Source of the DNA: Takakia lepidozioides
Taxonomy: Eukaryota; Streptophyta; Takakiopsida; Takakiales; Takakiaceae
Assembly: GCA_030704615.1 (NCBI GenBank)
Contig: CM060734.1
Location: 40,688,042-40,752,041 of the forward strand
DNA length: 64,000 nt
Direction of reading: 5' to 3'
This document shows positions 43,330 through 54,113 of the stretch, one piece after another; within the stretch, counting starts at the first letter, position 1, and every line of letters begins with the position of its first letter. Made by a program: the position numbers and the translations under genes. Under the pieces are notes generated by a model. The model was not told where the DNA came from. It made no database searches and was given only the letters and a program-made list of their open reading frames with translations.

Positions 43330-44810
43330 GTCACGAACCTCTCTCTTCTACTCAAGACTTCAAGACTTTGTTCGGTGGCCACAACTGTCAGTCGCCACCA
43401 CAAACTTGCAATCTGTGAAGAAATCAAGTGGGAGTCTAGAGACTTGCGTGCTTAAATATATGTAAGGATACAAGACCCAAACTTGGGTTTGCATAAATAT
43501 AGCACTTGGTTCTTACTAAGTTCGCCACACACTTTTACTGGTGTTGATGCAGACCAAATTTAACTCCGGCCTCACTACTAAAGATAAAGATAAAGTTTCT
43601 TTAACGTCCAGTCAAAGCCAATCCAATTTTGGTTTTAGGTCTGCCATAAAAATCTTGGCCTGTAGATCAGGCTGATCAGAACAAGAAATGATGAGCAGTA
43701 TTACAGGTTTGCGCACTAGGCTTGCCGCTTAAGATGAATTTATCTTTGTGGGATACCCAAAGTCTTTGACGTGCGAAGCTATAGTACATCAAAAGCCCCC
43801 TTTGTGGGCAGTGCAGGCCGAGTGAGAGCTTTTGGACTTTGATTCGGTCGGTGGTTTCTATGGTAAGCAAGTTTGTAATTGGGATACTTATGGTTGGAGA
43901 TGGACATGGGAGGAGAGGGCAAACTGAAAAGGTGTGTGTGTACATGAAGTACACCTCGTCCTACTACATGCTGGCTGTAGCTTGGTCCAGCAGGGCTTGA
44001 TAAAACATTGTGATCTTGGGTGGAAGGGTGTTTGTTTAGGAAGAAGAGACGTTCAATTGTTTGTGAAGATGCGGCCACCGCAGTGAGCCATCTCCCAAGA
44101 GTGATCCTAGGAGTAATTGATTTTCATTGAATCCTACAAAAATAAAAGATATTTGTGCGAGTCTTACATCAAGTACTTATTTGGAGGGATTTTGATAGTC
44201 CCTGTGACCAGGCAACTCATAGGGCTAGGTCGTATCAGTTTTTTAGCTGCTTTTCTTGTGGAAGTGGAGCTGAGCGATGTGAGGGAGGCATGAAGGACCA
44301 TACTTTAGAACTTGTTGCAGTTTTAATTGCCTCAAATCTTTTCATGCATACTCAACTGATTCAGGGGGCTTGCCAAACTAGAAGTGAATTGTGGCTCCAC
44401 AGCCGAGGCTTACATTGTCGTAGCGTGATGGTTGGTGGTAGCTGCAACTCCTGGCAAACAAAAACTAGCACAAACCAAGTAGGAGGAAAACTCTTGGTGG
44501 TTCCTCCAATACGATGGTATTTCACACGTAACAAATCTTTCAACAATAAATTAACCACAAGATGCTCTTGCAAATTATGACCTTCGCCGTCTTAGAGAAG
44601 CTGTGAGGGAAATACGATCTCATCTAGAGACATGTAGGTGTCATTCTAAGGGTACATGTGCATTGTCTTTTGCAAATCACTTAAGGCCTCTCACCTCTCC
44701 CTGCTTGCAACACAGAACCTATTAGTCTACCTGGTTGTCAACTTTACACAGACTCCTGTTCAGTAGGTCTACTTTTGACCTCTTAGATGAAAATCTCAAA
44801 CCCTACTGTG
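43330..44810. other. No recognisable gene
   Basis: Open frames up to 141 codons (44155-44580) lack recognisable motifs. I see no repeats of note. Confidence 0.45.
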
Positions 44811-44816
44811 CGATAA

Positions 44817-45078
44817 GTGAGATAACCTTTGTATTCGACTTCCTAAGTAATTCCAGCAATGTTGTTAGTCCCGAAGATGTAGACCATAGACAACTGGATG
44901 GCATATCCTGGGATTTCTGAACAAGCCATGTTTCATCAGGAAGCGCTGTGAGATAACCTTTGTATTCGACTTCCTAAGTACTTCTAGCAATGTTGTCAGT
45001 TCCGAAGATGTAGACCACAGACAACTTGATGGCATATCATGGGATTTCTGAACAGGCCATGTTTCATCAGGAAGCGCT
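44817..45078 (+). repeat. 131 bp tandem duplication upstream of the germin-like remnant
   Basis: 44817-44947 and 44948-45078 are two copies with about ten differences. Each reads GTGAGATAACCTTTG to AGGAAGCGCT. The duplicated piece may cover an N-terminal exon of the germin-like gene (ITFVFDFLSNSSNVVSPEDV), which is tentative. Confidence 0.85.
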
Positions 45079-45433
45079 GTGACGCCAGCTTTTGCGACTG
45101 CGTTTCCAGGTCTCAAAACTTTGGGCATCGCCATGGCGCGCCTAGACTCTGCACAAGGAGGCCTTGTGACACCCCACACACACCAAAAATGACAAGCTCT
45201 TTGCTACTACGCTGCACAAGGGTGATGTGTTTGTCTTCCCAAGAGGCCTTGTGCACTTTGAGCTGAATGTGGGTAAGGGGCTAGCTTTGGCTATCGCAAC
45301 ATTCAACAGTAAGAATCCAGGCATGCAAGCTATACCCACTGCTTTGTTTGGTTCCGGTATGAGCGACATTGTGCTGGAGAAAGCATTTTGTGTCAATGAG
45401 AAGGCCATCGGGTACCTAAAATCCAAATTTTAG
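45079..45433 (+). pseudogene. Germin-like protein gene remnant
   Basis: Germin (cupin) box 1 appears as FPGLKTLGIAMARLD and GGLVTPHTH, holding two metal-binding His. About 35 residues that should follow are missing. The frame then changes and resumes with LHKGDVFVFPRGLVHFELN (box 2, third metal His) and NPGMQAIPTALFGSG, ending KSKF-stop at 45431-45433. Germin-like proteins are apoplastic Mn-binding cupins, some with oxalate oxidase or superoxide dismutase activity. The internal deletion and frame change make this copy non-functional. Confidence 0.8.
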
Positions 45434-46600
45434 ACATGTTACCTGCATTTCTACAAATGGAAAGATACATATATCAACTAGTCAGCATAAGCCTATTGTA
45501 TAGAGAATTTCTTGCCAGGCACTAGAGGGTATTCTGAACATTGGATTATGGACCAACTGGTCCCGAATCCTAAAGTATGACTGTCTTCAATTCAAGCAAC
45601 ACATTAGGTAGCCCTGTACTTACCTCGATCTATATTATCTAACTTAAGGCAAGGTGATTCAATCCTTGTAACTGCTCATTGTTTTAAAAGGGTTAAGAAG
45701 ATTCCTTTCCATAGCCCGATCCTTTCATTCTAACTTCAATAGACTTAATTCCCGGTCGAATGGCAGTTTTCCGCAGTTTCTTGAGTAGCAAAAGTAGGCC
45801 TGAAGTTGATTTGAGGATAGATTACAGATATGCAACCAAGTTAGCTATAGAATGCATTCTACGAAAATGCTGAATGCCGGACAAGCGAATTGGGATTACT
45901 GGGCGAGTTATCGGTGGTCCCACTTGAATATGAGATAAACGAGGTTCCGAAGTAGTGGTTCAGATGGAGCTCCACTGCTGAAGTAACTAATTATAATACA
46001 CGCGCGGGATCGCAGAAAAACGGGGGATTGTGTTGCACTACGGATCATACAGGTTCCCACACCCCTGATCCTTACAGACATCAGCAAGAAACTGTGAAAA
46101 TGTAATGAACGTCAGCCGGTGCTCTATGAAACAATGTAATTATCAGCAGCTTTGTGGAATTTCCAGGCTTCATCCTATTCTCGCAACACCAGTGCTAGCC
46201 CTCATTCATGCCTAGGCTACGGAACCCAGCAGTAGTGAATTTTTTCGTCATACTTTCGCAGACTGTGTTTTATTCGTTGATATGTTTTCTACTTTGTCAA
46301 GAGGTTCCAACTTCCAACTTCCAAGAGGCAACTGAGTCTCGATTCCAGCTTGTGGAATTTCTCAAAAACCATGAGCTCATGATATATAACAACTAAGCAT
46401 AACGGAGGGTGTAATATCCTACCCTAACAATTATAGAGGTCACACTTAAGGCGGTCTCCCTTTATCTTTAAACAAAAAAACAAAAGGTGGTCGATTAGAT
46501 GGAAAGTAATATTTATTAATATTATAAATAATTATTAAAATATATTAAAATTGCCTCTCATTTTTAAATAATTGGGAGTTTAAGTCTCATGTGTTTAAGT
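45434..46600. other. No recognisable gene; AT-rich toward the end
   Basis: 46490-46570 is very AT-rich. No motif-bearing open frame was found. Confidence 0.5.
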
Positions 46601-46617
46601 CCCCTTTAGAAAAAAGA

Positions 46618-46720
46618 AAAAAAAAGATGGTCGACTGTAGAAAGTTGTTGGGGCTGCCAGATCCACTATGTAGAGATAAAAAAAAGAATGTAAGTTTATC
46701 TGGTTTTTTATTTCCAGATA
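46618..46720. repeat. Dispersed repeat, copy 2
   Basis: Matches 41635-41725 closely: GATGGTCGACTGTAGAAAG and following bases. It sits after an A-rich tract and before the truncated end of a copia element. Confidence 0.7.
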
Positions 46721-46839
46721 TGGGCACCGCCGCACATATCACAGTCTATCCGAACCTAAGGTGGATCTTCCAATACCTCTATATTCCAAGAGAGATACGA
46801 CAATCCAGGTATCCTTGTTGATTCCTTGTAGAATCCTTG

Positions 46840-48200
46840 CTGATTCCTTGATTGTTTTCCGGCCTGCTGGTAGATCTTCGATGGCCCACGTCTCATTTTC
46901 AATAAGTGACTCATACTCATCACGCATTGCCAGTAACCACTGGTCCTTCTGTGGGGACGCCATAGCTTCCTCGAATGTCTCTGGCTTTTCTGGCATGTCG
47001 TCCATGCTGGCAACACATGCATAGGAGTTCTTGTTAACAGGATAAATCCAATCCCCAAAACGTGCAGATGGATTCCGTTGACTGGTTCCTGCTGATCCGC
47101 GTTAACTTGTTGGACCTCTGCCATGAGTTCGTCTTGGGCCCCCAAGTTCTCCCACTAGTCATGTCCACTCGAAGCTGCTGCTAGAGCTTCAACATCCCGC
47201 ATCTCGTCATCCAGACACTGATCTATGAACTGATCGTCTTCTGGATCATTGGTGTCCATGTCTGCGGGATCCCCAAAGCCACTATTGGGGCAGCTGAGTA
47301 CAAGTGGGCTACTTAGAACGTCTTGCTGCGATAACGGTGCTGCCAGTGGTGTTGGTGGAATAATTGGTGCGAAGACTGGTCGCCCTCGACTCGAAGCCAT
47401 TGCATGGGATCAGATTGGCTCCCGCTGAGATTGGCTTCACTGAAGTTCTCATCAAAGAGAACATCCCTGCTTTCTTCAATATGACGCAATTCATTGATCC
47501 ACACTCGATATCCTTTACTTGTGGCGGAGTAGCCCATGAAAACACCCTTTCTACTCTTTGCCGAGAGTTTCTTTCTGAGCGCTTTAGGGATGTGCACATA
47601 TGCATCCGAGCCAAATGCTTTGAGATGTGCTACTGATGGTTTGAGCTTATACCATTCCTCATACGGTGTTCTCCCATATGTCGTTCTTGACACTGTTCGA
47701 TTCAACGTGTATACTGCTGTGAGCTGCTTCGGCCCAAAACCTGATGTGTACATGTGCCGCATGTAACATGGTTCTTACAGCCTCAATAATCGTTCTGTTC
47801 TCCCCTTCCGAGGAGCCATTCTGTTCTGGCGTGAACGCGATGATGGGATCTTGCTTGATCTACTATTCATCCAAGTATCTCATGAAGGCTCCGTTCGTGT
47901 ACTCTGTACCACGATCACTTTTGAGGATCTTCACTGAGTTGCCTGTCTCACGTTTGAGCTGAGCCACAAACCGCTTGAATGCAGCAAGAGTTTCTGGCTT
48001 AGTTTTCAGACACTCATACTCTGAACCCGGATAAATGACCACACAAATCTATGTGTACAAGATCACCTGGAAATTGTGACCGTTGCCTTGGGCTCAGTGA
48101 TTGGGAATGGGTTTCGATGTTGTTTTCCAAACGCACATCCCGGGCAGAACCGATGATTTTTACTAGTGAGCAATCCTTCCACCAGTTCTTGCGATGCCAT
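46840..48200 (-). pseudogene. Copia integrase remnant and start of RT
   Basis: The integrase C-terminal part at 47762-47313 shows YGRTPYEEWYKLKPSVAHLK, FGSDAYVHIPKALRKK and GVFMGYSATSKGYRVW. The stretch between it and 48200 carries the core with stops and frameshifts. Past a spacer, 47005-46850 shows the RT start: FEEAMASPQKDQWLLAM and ENETWAIEDLPAGRK. The rest of RT and all of RNase H are gone. Confidence 0.8.
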
Positions 48201-48203
48201 CAT

Positions 48204-49524
48204 CTATATCATCGCATGGTTGGTGTGTGAGAACCTCCGATGCCAAAGTTCAAGCGACTGCTTGCATTGTACGACTGTCGGTGCACCAACTGTGCTGGCG
48301 GACATCGCAGAGAGGGTGTCCTCAGGTGGGATAGCTTCAAACTGCATTTGATACATCCTGTTGTGAACTACTCCAGTCATCACAACCTTCCTTTCCTCCA
48401 GCAAATGACATTCAGTGTCCATGTGTAGTGTATAATGCTTCCGCTGTGCTGCAACATATGACGAAAATAAATTCCGGCCAAGATTTGGAACATGCACTAC
48501 ACCTTTTAGCACTCCATAGATCACCCCACCGATACCTTCTACTGGGCGATTCTCCATCGAGATGTCTTTGTCAGTCGAGAAGAAAGATTGATTGTCCGTC
48601 ATATGTTCAGTGCACCCACTGTCGACATACCAGAAAGTGGACTCACGCGCTCTACTGGAGCTGAAACTTGAGTCACTTGCCATATAGGCCTTGAACCCCA
48701 CTAGCTTGTTCTTGCTACCTGAATCCATCTTGGTGGCTCGTTTCTTGGCATTTTGTGACTCTTGGAAAATCTGTTGGTCTTCTTCTGATGCCATGCACTC
48801 ACGGCCCCAATGACCAGGACGACCGCACTTCCAGCAGTCGGTGTTCTTCTTCCGATCATCAATCTCCTTGCGTCTTGCCGCACATTCTTCAGGGGTATAT
48901 TCCGATGGCTTATTGCCTCTTGTAGATGATGCCAAATAACCGCTGCTGTTGCTACGCTTGCATCCGCACGACTCTTGAGCATCCCTTCTGTCTGAAGAAG
49001 CTGCAGAGTCAAGTTTGCAAGAGTTTTGCTCTCTGCCGCCTGCATTCTCCATGCAGGTATGAGAGTATCGAACCCTCCAGGAAGATTGCATAGGATCTTG
49101 GATATCACCGCTTGCTCATTGAACGTCTATCTCCATGACTTGCTAACTGCTGGACTATGAGCTGTAAGCGGCCAAGAAAACTGACAACAGTCTCCTCATC
49201 GACTATCACGCACTTATAGAAGTCTTGCTGGAGCGTGTGAACATTCTCGGAAGCATTCTGTTCGTGATACAGTTTGAGCGTATCCCAGACTTGCTTTGAT
49301 GTCACACAACTCATAATGTGTGGCAAGACCACCTCATCAAGCGCCTGTGTCAAAAGACTGTAGGCAGCATTATCCCTCTTCTTCCAAGCTACTTTCTCCT
49401 CTCCGGTTGCTGTTTCAGCGGGTTTTGCCTCTGTCCCGTCTACTACTTCCATCAAGTCTTTTCCAAGAAGCACTAGAAGAGAATTCGGCTTTTTTTCACG
49501 GGTATGCCATCTCACACCTAGCAC
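48204..49524 (-). pseudogene. Copia gag, zinc knuckle, protease and pre-integrase
   Basis: Gag (49524-49108) has KQVWDTLKLYHEQNASENVH, typical of copia gag. A frame change near 49105 leads to a frame with CWKCGRPGHWGREC (CX2CX4HX4C) near 48830. The protease active site YVDSGCTEHMTDNQSF follows near 48620. The GAG-pre-integrase domain with LELWHRRFSHTNHAMI is near 48220, containing the first His of the integrase zinc finger. The N-terminus of Gag is missing. Confidence 0.82.
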
Positions 49525-49529
49525 ATTCC

Positions 49530-50500
49530 ACGGCTTTTATCACGGGTCTGTAGAGTGAGCCAAGGTGTGGGTCAAAATATGCCCTAACTGTGGGGTGTCT
49601 CACATGTGATCCACACCCGAGGCAAGAACGGTGTGAAAACAACCATGAGCGTGGCGGGAGTTGGCTTAGTTTACATGACATGTTACACACATGTGTGAAA
49701 TGGGACCATAGAATTTCCACATTGTGGTGTATGGGGAGTTTGAGAATGATGCCCTTGGAAAACGATCATGAGCTTCATGTTCATGCTTAGAAATCTGCAC
49801 GATGGGCTAGTAGCAAATGAAGAATCACCCCCTGCTACACCCCATTTTCAATCTCTACATTATGAAGTCTATAATGCCCTTGGTGAAATGAGTATGTGGA
49901 TCGCATTCAAAGGTGGCCCCGTTCCGTTGCAACCTATGACACAACTAGGACAAACAAGCATAGGCATGATTTACACTTTTTGCCACAAATCACTTGCATC
50001 ATCCTTACGTTGAACTCCTTGTCTATGTGACATGCTTGGACTTTGTCCTCTCACACATCAAAGAAAAAACCAGAATATTTCGAAAAAATCCATAGAATTT
50101 TAACAAGAGACCAATAAGGAAACCCAGGTCTAGGTGGGTAGCATGGTGAGTCTCTATACAAGGTGATTTATTTTAAATTGTAAGTGGTTTCAACAACTTC
50201 ATTAGCAACTCCACAATTATATTTTAAATTCATGTAAATTGAAATATATAAATCAGTATTAGATAGAAATAATTGTTTTAACTACTCATTTCATGACTAT
50301 GAACCTTACCCAATAAATAAATTAACCAGGGCCTTTGTACTTTGTTATATATATATATATATTTCACCCTAACACATATATATAGCTAAAAATACCTTCA
50401 CATAATTACATGGACCATATAATTATTTTATATAATGTTAGGGTGCAAAACGTTCAAAAACTTAAAAAGTTGGCTCGAATTTAGGGCTACCTGTGTGCAG
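49530..50500. other. Non-coding, with (TA)n at 50345-50362
   Basis: No motif-bearing frame. A short TA microsatellite occurs at 50345-50362. The stretch 50150-50460 is strongly AT-rich. Confidence 0.5.
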
Positions 50501-50689
50501 GGCTCGGACTTAGCGTTTTCTGGGGTCCGGTCTTCTTAGTGCCAAGCATCGTGATAGCAGGAACTCGAGGCCAATGTGGTGAGGATACCTTCTTCTTTGA
50601 CCTATTTCAGCCTGTTTTGCCCTCTCATCAGACTCGGCCCTGAATTTGCAGCACAGAGCAAAGCTGGCATGAGTTTTACCCTTCACGAT

Positions 50690-50890
50690 GGTGAGACAAC
50701 AGCCATGAGTTTTCCAAGGATGCGAAGGGTGTGTTCGATGAAATGGCTGCCAAGATGTGGTGTCGTGGAATGCAATGATCGCAGTGTGGTACGAAGGCTT
50801 TGGAAACATATGAGGAAATGATGTCGGACAGGTTGAACCCTAACGCAGGCTGTGTTTCAATCCCTGCCTGCTCAACTGCACCGTGGTGGT
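50690..50890 (+). pseudogene. Pentatricopeptide repeat (PPR) gene fragment
   Basis: With two frame changes the sequence reads DAKGVFDEM, then DVVSWNAMIAVWY, then ALETYEEMMSDRLNPN and CVSIPACSTA. This is a classic PLS-class PPR repeat of land plants, organelle-targeted RNA-binding proteins. Only about two repeats remain, and the fragment ends exactly where the S2 terminus of G4 begins (50891), so G4 may have inserted into a PPR gene or pseudogene. Confidence 0.65.
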
Positions 50891-50975
50891 TGTCGTGCGC
50901 ATACGTATCGCTACACAACTACATCGTTGTCCAAACCACACCACACATATATGCATAATAAAGTAGTCTGCCACA
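50891..50975 (-). repeat. G4 S2 repeat, terminus
   Basis: 85 bp; the terminal GACA is at 50891-50894 on the minus strand. The adjoining bases are PPR-like sequence. Confidence 0.9.
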
Positions 50976-50976
50976 A

Positions 50977-51328
50977 TAGATTGAAAACTAAACTCACATG
51001 TATGATGACATCGAAACACAAAACACAACACAATCACTCGTTAAAATAAGAGTCGAGCCAGGGGCACCCCACGCTATGGAGACTCCACCCCACAACATCC
51101 TATTCTCCCTTCATAAGTACACTCAGATTCTAAGCAGAAGGAGCTGGGTCGTGCAGGCTCAACTCGAGAGAGATGAGCCACACGACTGACGAGCTCGTGA
51201 AGATAAGATGGTTCAGGTGTCAAGCTAAACTTGACACCTGACTTAACACTTGAACTAATTCCAAGTGTTAAATACAAATAACTAGATTTATTCTAGTTAG
51301 TTTCACACTGTGTTTATTTAACTTGACA
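50977..51328 (-). repeat. G4 L2 repeat
   Basis: 352 bp, the same subfamily as the L of G3 and clearly different from the L of G2. The minus-strand start is TGTCAAGTTAAATAAACACAG in outline. Confidence 0.9.
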
Positions 51329-51330
51329 GC

Positions 51331-51415
51331 TGTCGTGCGCATATGTATCGTTACACAACTACATCGCTGTCCAAACCACACCACACATATATGCACAATA
51401 AAGTAGTCTGCCACA
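51331..51415 (-). repeat. G4 S1 repeat
   Basis: 85 bp copy of S2, preceded on the minus strand by a polypurine tract AGCTAGGGGGGCGAT at 51416-51430. Confidence 0.9.
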
Positions 51416-51559
51416 ATCGCCCCCCTAGCTGGTGGTTAGGTCCCTCTAACTCCAGATAGCTACAAGATGTAATAGCCACAGCCGTACTAAGTCCTCTATC
51501 ACTGTCCCTATTGTACTCAAACTCTATAGACCAAGAGGCCGGGTACAAGAGCAACCCCA

Positions 51560-51975
51560 TCGTTAGTCGCCGTCTTGCAATCTGTGAACTTGAGTCAGGA
51601 TCTCATGTGTTGGTCTCCTAGTAGCTTGGCCTTGCATTTCTTGTTAGCCTTCCATGGTTGTATCCACCCCCACTATCCAATGCAATGCGGACATAACCAA
51701 TCCCCATCAGGAACCATCTCAAGAGGTGGAGTCAAGCATCCCATATGCCAACCTCTAGAGCATTGATCACACACCAGCATGGTGGCTGCCCCTCTAGTAG
51801 ACCCACACAACATGCACCTCAAACTTGCAGGTACCACTGCCAGGTTTGGGTCACCCTTCCATCAACATTTTGGAAGGTGACATGGCGCGCAATTAGGCAC
51901 ATGGTCCTTCCAAATCATGCCATCCCGACCCTCCAAGATTAGGACTCCTGAGGGCAACACCTCTCGAACCCTCAA
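51560..51975 (-). pseudogene. G4 integrase tail and PHD finger
   Basis: On the minus strand the block reads LRVREVLPSGVLILEGRDGM and then the PHD finger at about 51840-51690. Frame damage is present near 51880. Zinc ligands can be followed as CMLCG, CDQCSRGWHMGC-like and WLCPHC words. It is joined at 51975 to the inverted core. Confidence 0.75.
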
Positions 51976-52498
51976 GGCTACAGGTGGAGTCTTGACTTCG
52001 CGGGGCCGTTGCCACTGACCATGCGCCACAACAAGTACATGTTGGTGATGGTGGAGCACTTCTCCAAGTGGATCAAGTTGTTTCCATTGCCTGATAAGGC
52101 TATTGAGGGAGCTGCGTATGCATTCTTGGATTGTGTACTTAGCCGATTCGGTGCTCCAGCTGAGGTACTCACGGACCAAGGGAGAGAGTTCTTGGGGGAG
52201 TTTCAGGCGTTGTGTGACAAGGCCTTGGTAGACCACCGCCCCACTTCTCGGGATCATCCTGAGGCCGATGGCTTGGCAGAGAGGGTTGTTCAGACAGTGA
52301 AGAGGGGTTTGCGCAAGTATGGCTTGCAGAAGGGACACCTAGGAGATTGGGACCTTCAGTTACCTTGGTTAGCCATGGGCTACAGGATCCCCACAAGCAT
52401 CACTTGCCTCCTTCTCCCATACTTTCTTCTCTTTGGCCGAGAGCTGGATTTGCCTGCATCCATTCGTAGAGAAGCTGCTACAGTTCTCAACTTCCCAT
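51976..52498 (+). pseudogene. Integrase core of G4, inverted relative to the rest of the element
   Basis: Plus-strand frame with WSLDFAGPLPLTMRHNKYM, VLTDQGREFLGEF and DHPEADGLAERVVQ, ending in TVLN. The piece runs from the GYRWSLDF block to the TVLN block of the sister integrases. About 120 residues that should follow (DDPDVW to TAGRVI) are missing. It is flanked on both sides by minus-strand pieces of the same element. Confidence 0.85.
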
Positions 52499-52868
52499 GA
52501 TCAGAAGAGGGTGCAATTGTGGAGTAGGGGCGTTGAATGAAGCACGCACCCTGTCACACACCATGCACCTAGCCACAATTTGTTGCACCTATGTGTGCAT
52601 ACCACCCACCAATACTGCCCCTGCAGTAGACTATGAGTGCGTTGCACCCCAAAATGCCCCAACTCCTCATGGGCATGCCGCACTAACCGTGCCCGCTGTG
52701 TTGGGTGAGGCACAATCCCACTCGACCATCCTCCCACACTCGAGCAGGTGTGTCCCCTCCCACTTGAACCTCTTGGCTCGTTGTAGGATCCGATCCCTCT
52801 CCTCATCCTTGGCAGTCACAGTGGCTGCCGTGTCTCCAGTGCGGAGGTAGTCCAACACAACTGAATCC
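52499..52868 (-). pseudogene. G4 spacer and integrase N-terminus
   Basis: Minus-strand residues VLDYLRTGDTAATVTAK, ILQRAKRFKWEGTHLL, RHAHEELGHFGVQRTHSLLQ and CNKLWLGAWCVTG in shifted frames. It ends at the NAPTPQLHPL block, exactly where the inverted core should continue. Confidence 0.8.
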
Positions 52869-53334
52869 TATTCGAGGAGCAGCACGAGTTCCTGAGCCAC
52901 AAGGTGCAGAGGTGGAGTTGGATTCACAACGTGGGGAGGCAAGCCGTCAGGCTAGGTTGCCTCAATCATTCATCTTGGCGAGATAGTGTCGACGACATCC
53001 ATGGCACCTAATTCTCGCCCCACGGATCCGAGGCGGAGGTTATTGTGCCATTGGGAAGAGCTACACGTGCAGCAACTGACACCTGCTGCAAGGCTAGTGC
53101 AGCCATGGTTTGTTGGGGGCGGCCACCTCTTGTGTGTCAGGCCCCACTTTTCTCAGCAACCATGATTGCGACTCCGAGGGTAAGACCAGCTGCATTGTTT
53201 CAGACTAGCAGCAACACTCTGTGAGAGTGGGGAGGTCACTTCATCTTCTGCGAAGTTAGTAAAGAATGTGTAGTGGCAGAGGATCCTCGGATTTGAGGGT
53301 CAAGACTGCCACGGCTGCGCCATGGCAAGCTGCA
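52869..53334 (+). pseudogene. G5 gag-protease linker, first part
   Basis: Matches G1 3675-4140 base by base with several small indels, so no frame stays open. It ends at the CTGCA target site of the chromovirus. Confidence 0.8.
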
Positions 53335-54058
53335 TGTCGCGGCCCTTTGCCTTGAGGGCAGGGGGTCGGGACACATGAGGGGCTGCCCCTGTGGTGGGGG
53401 CAGCGGCAGCGATAGGTATGGGGGGCTGAGGCACCCTTGAGTGCCCAAGGCACTCAGGGAGCGGAGGCGCTCACTAGGTGGAGCCCCGCACACCGGGTTG
53501 CGGTGGGGGTGGCTCCACAAGGGGTGGTGGTAGCTTAGTGGGACTTAGTGGGGGTGGCATAGGACTCACCATGGGGGCGGAGACCTCGTGGTGGGAGTCG
53601 TGGGGAGTCTTGGGACTCATCACGGTCCATAGGGGCCGTGGTGAGCGGGCCAAGACTCACCGCGACTCACCACCGGGAATCGAGGGTCTTCGTGGTGGTT
53701 CGCCATAAAATGGCATGGCTGGTTGTGAAACCCCCGCGGACAGCTACAGAAGTATATATAGGGAGTAGTAACCCCGAGAACGGTGCAAGCCCGTTGGTGA
53801 CCAAAAACTAGTGAGTAAGCGAGCGAGCCGGAAAGCGACCAAAGAGTGGGGAGCTGTTCCGGACTGCCATCTACCAAAGGGAATTCTCCTAGTCCCATTA
53901 GGTGGAGGGTTTTAGAGGGAAGCGAAAGGGGACCGTTATGTCCCGGTGAGCAGCCGAAGCTCCAAGTTGGCCCGGCGGCCAGGTTGGGAGTCAGGCGCGC
54001 GCATCAAAGCGAGTAACTATGACTTGAAGGGGAGTTTACCGAAGTGAGGTGCGCGACA
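53335..54058 (+). repeat. Chromovirus 5' LTR
   Basis: 724 bp. It contains TATATATA at 53753-53760. Compared with the 3' LTR it has about 135 extra bases near 53460-53596 (GCGGAGGCGCTCACTAGGTGG onward in outline). Otherwise the two are nearly identical, which points to recent insertion. Confidence 0.93.
53752..53760 (+). promoter_or_regulatory. TATA box of the chromovirus 5' LTR
   Basis: GTATATATAGGG; the same element is at 59860-59868 in the 3' LTR. Confidence 0.6.
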
Positions 54059-54060
54059 CT

Positions 54061-54072
54061 TGGTATCAGAGC
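54061..54072 (+). promoter_or_regulatory. Primer binding site, initiator-Met tRNA type
   Basis: TGGTATCAGAGC two bases after the 5' LTR, the common plant primer site complementary to the 3' end of initiator tRNA-Met. Confidence 0.92.
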
Positions 54073-54113
54073 TTAGAGTTAAGTACGCGATCGTCCTTGG
54101 GATTGGCCTCATC

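Larger units (their letters stand above)
46740..49524 (-). mobile_element. Truncated Ty1/copia retrotransposon
   Basis: Read on the minus strand, the order gag, CCHC, protease, integrase, start of RT is that of copia elements. It starts inside gag (49524) and breaks off in the first ~50 residues of RT (about 46850). No LTR is recognisable at either end, so it is a 5' and 3' truncated fragment. Confidence 0.85.
50891..52868 (-). mobile_element. G4: 3' part of a methyltransferase-gypsy element, with an internal inversion
   Basis: Minus-strand copy with S2 (50891-50975), L2 (50977-51328), S1 (51331-51415), polypurine tract, PHD finger and integrase tail. The integrase core (51976-52498) lies in the opposite orientation, and the integrase N-terminus and preceding spacer (52499-52868) are again on the minus strand. 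The 5' two-thirds of the element are missing. At 52868 it abuts G5, which runs the other way. Confidence 0.85.
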
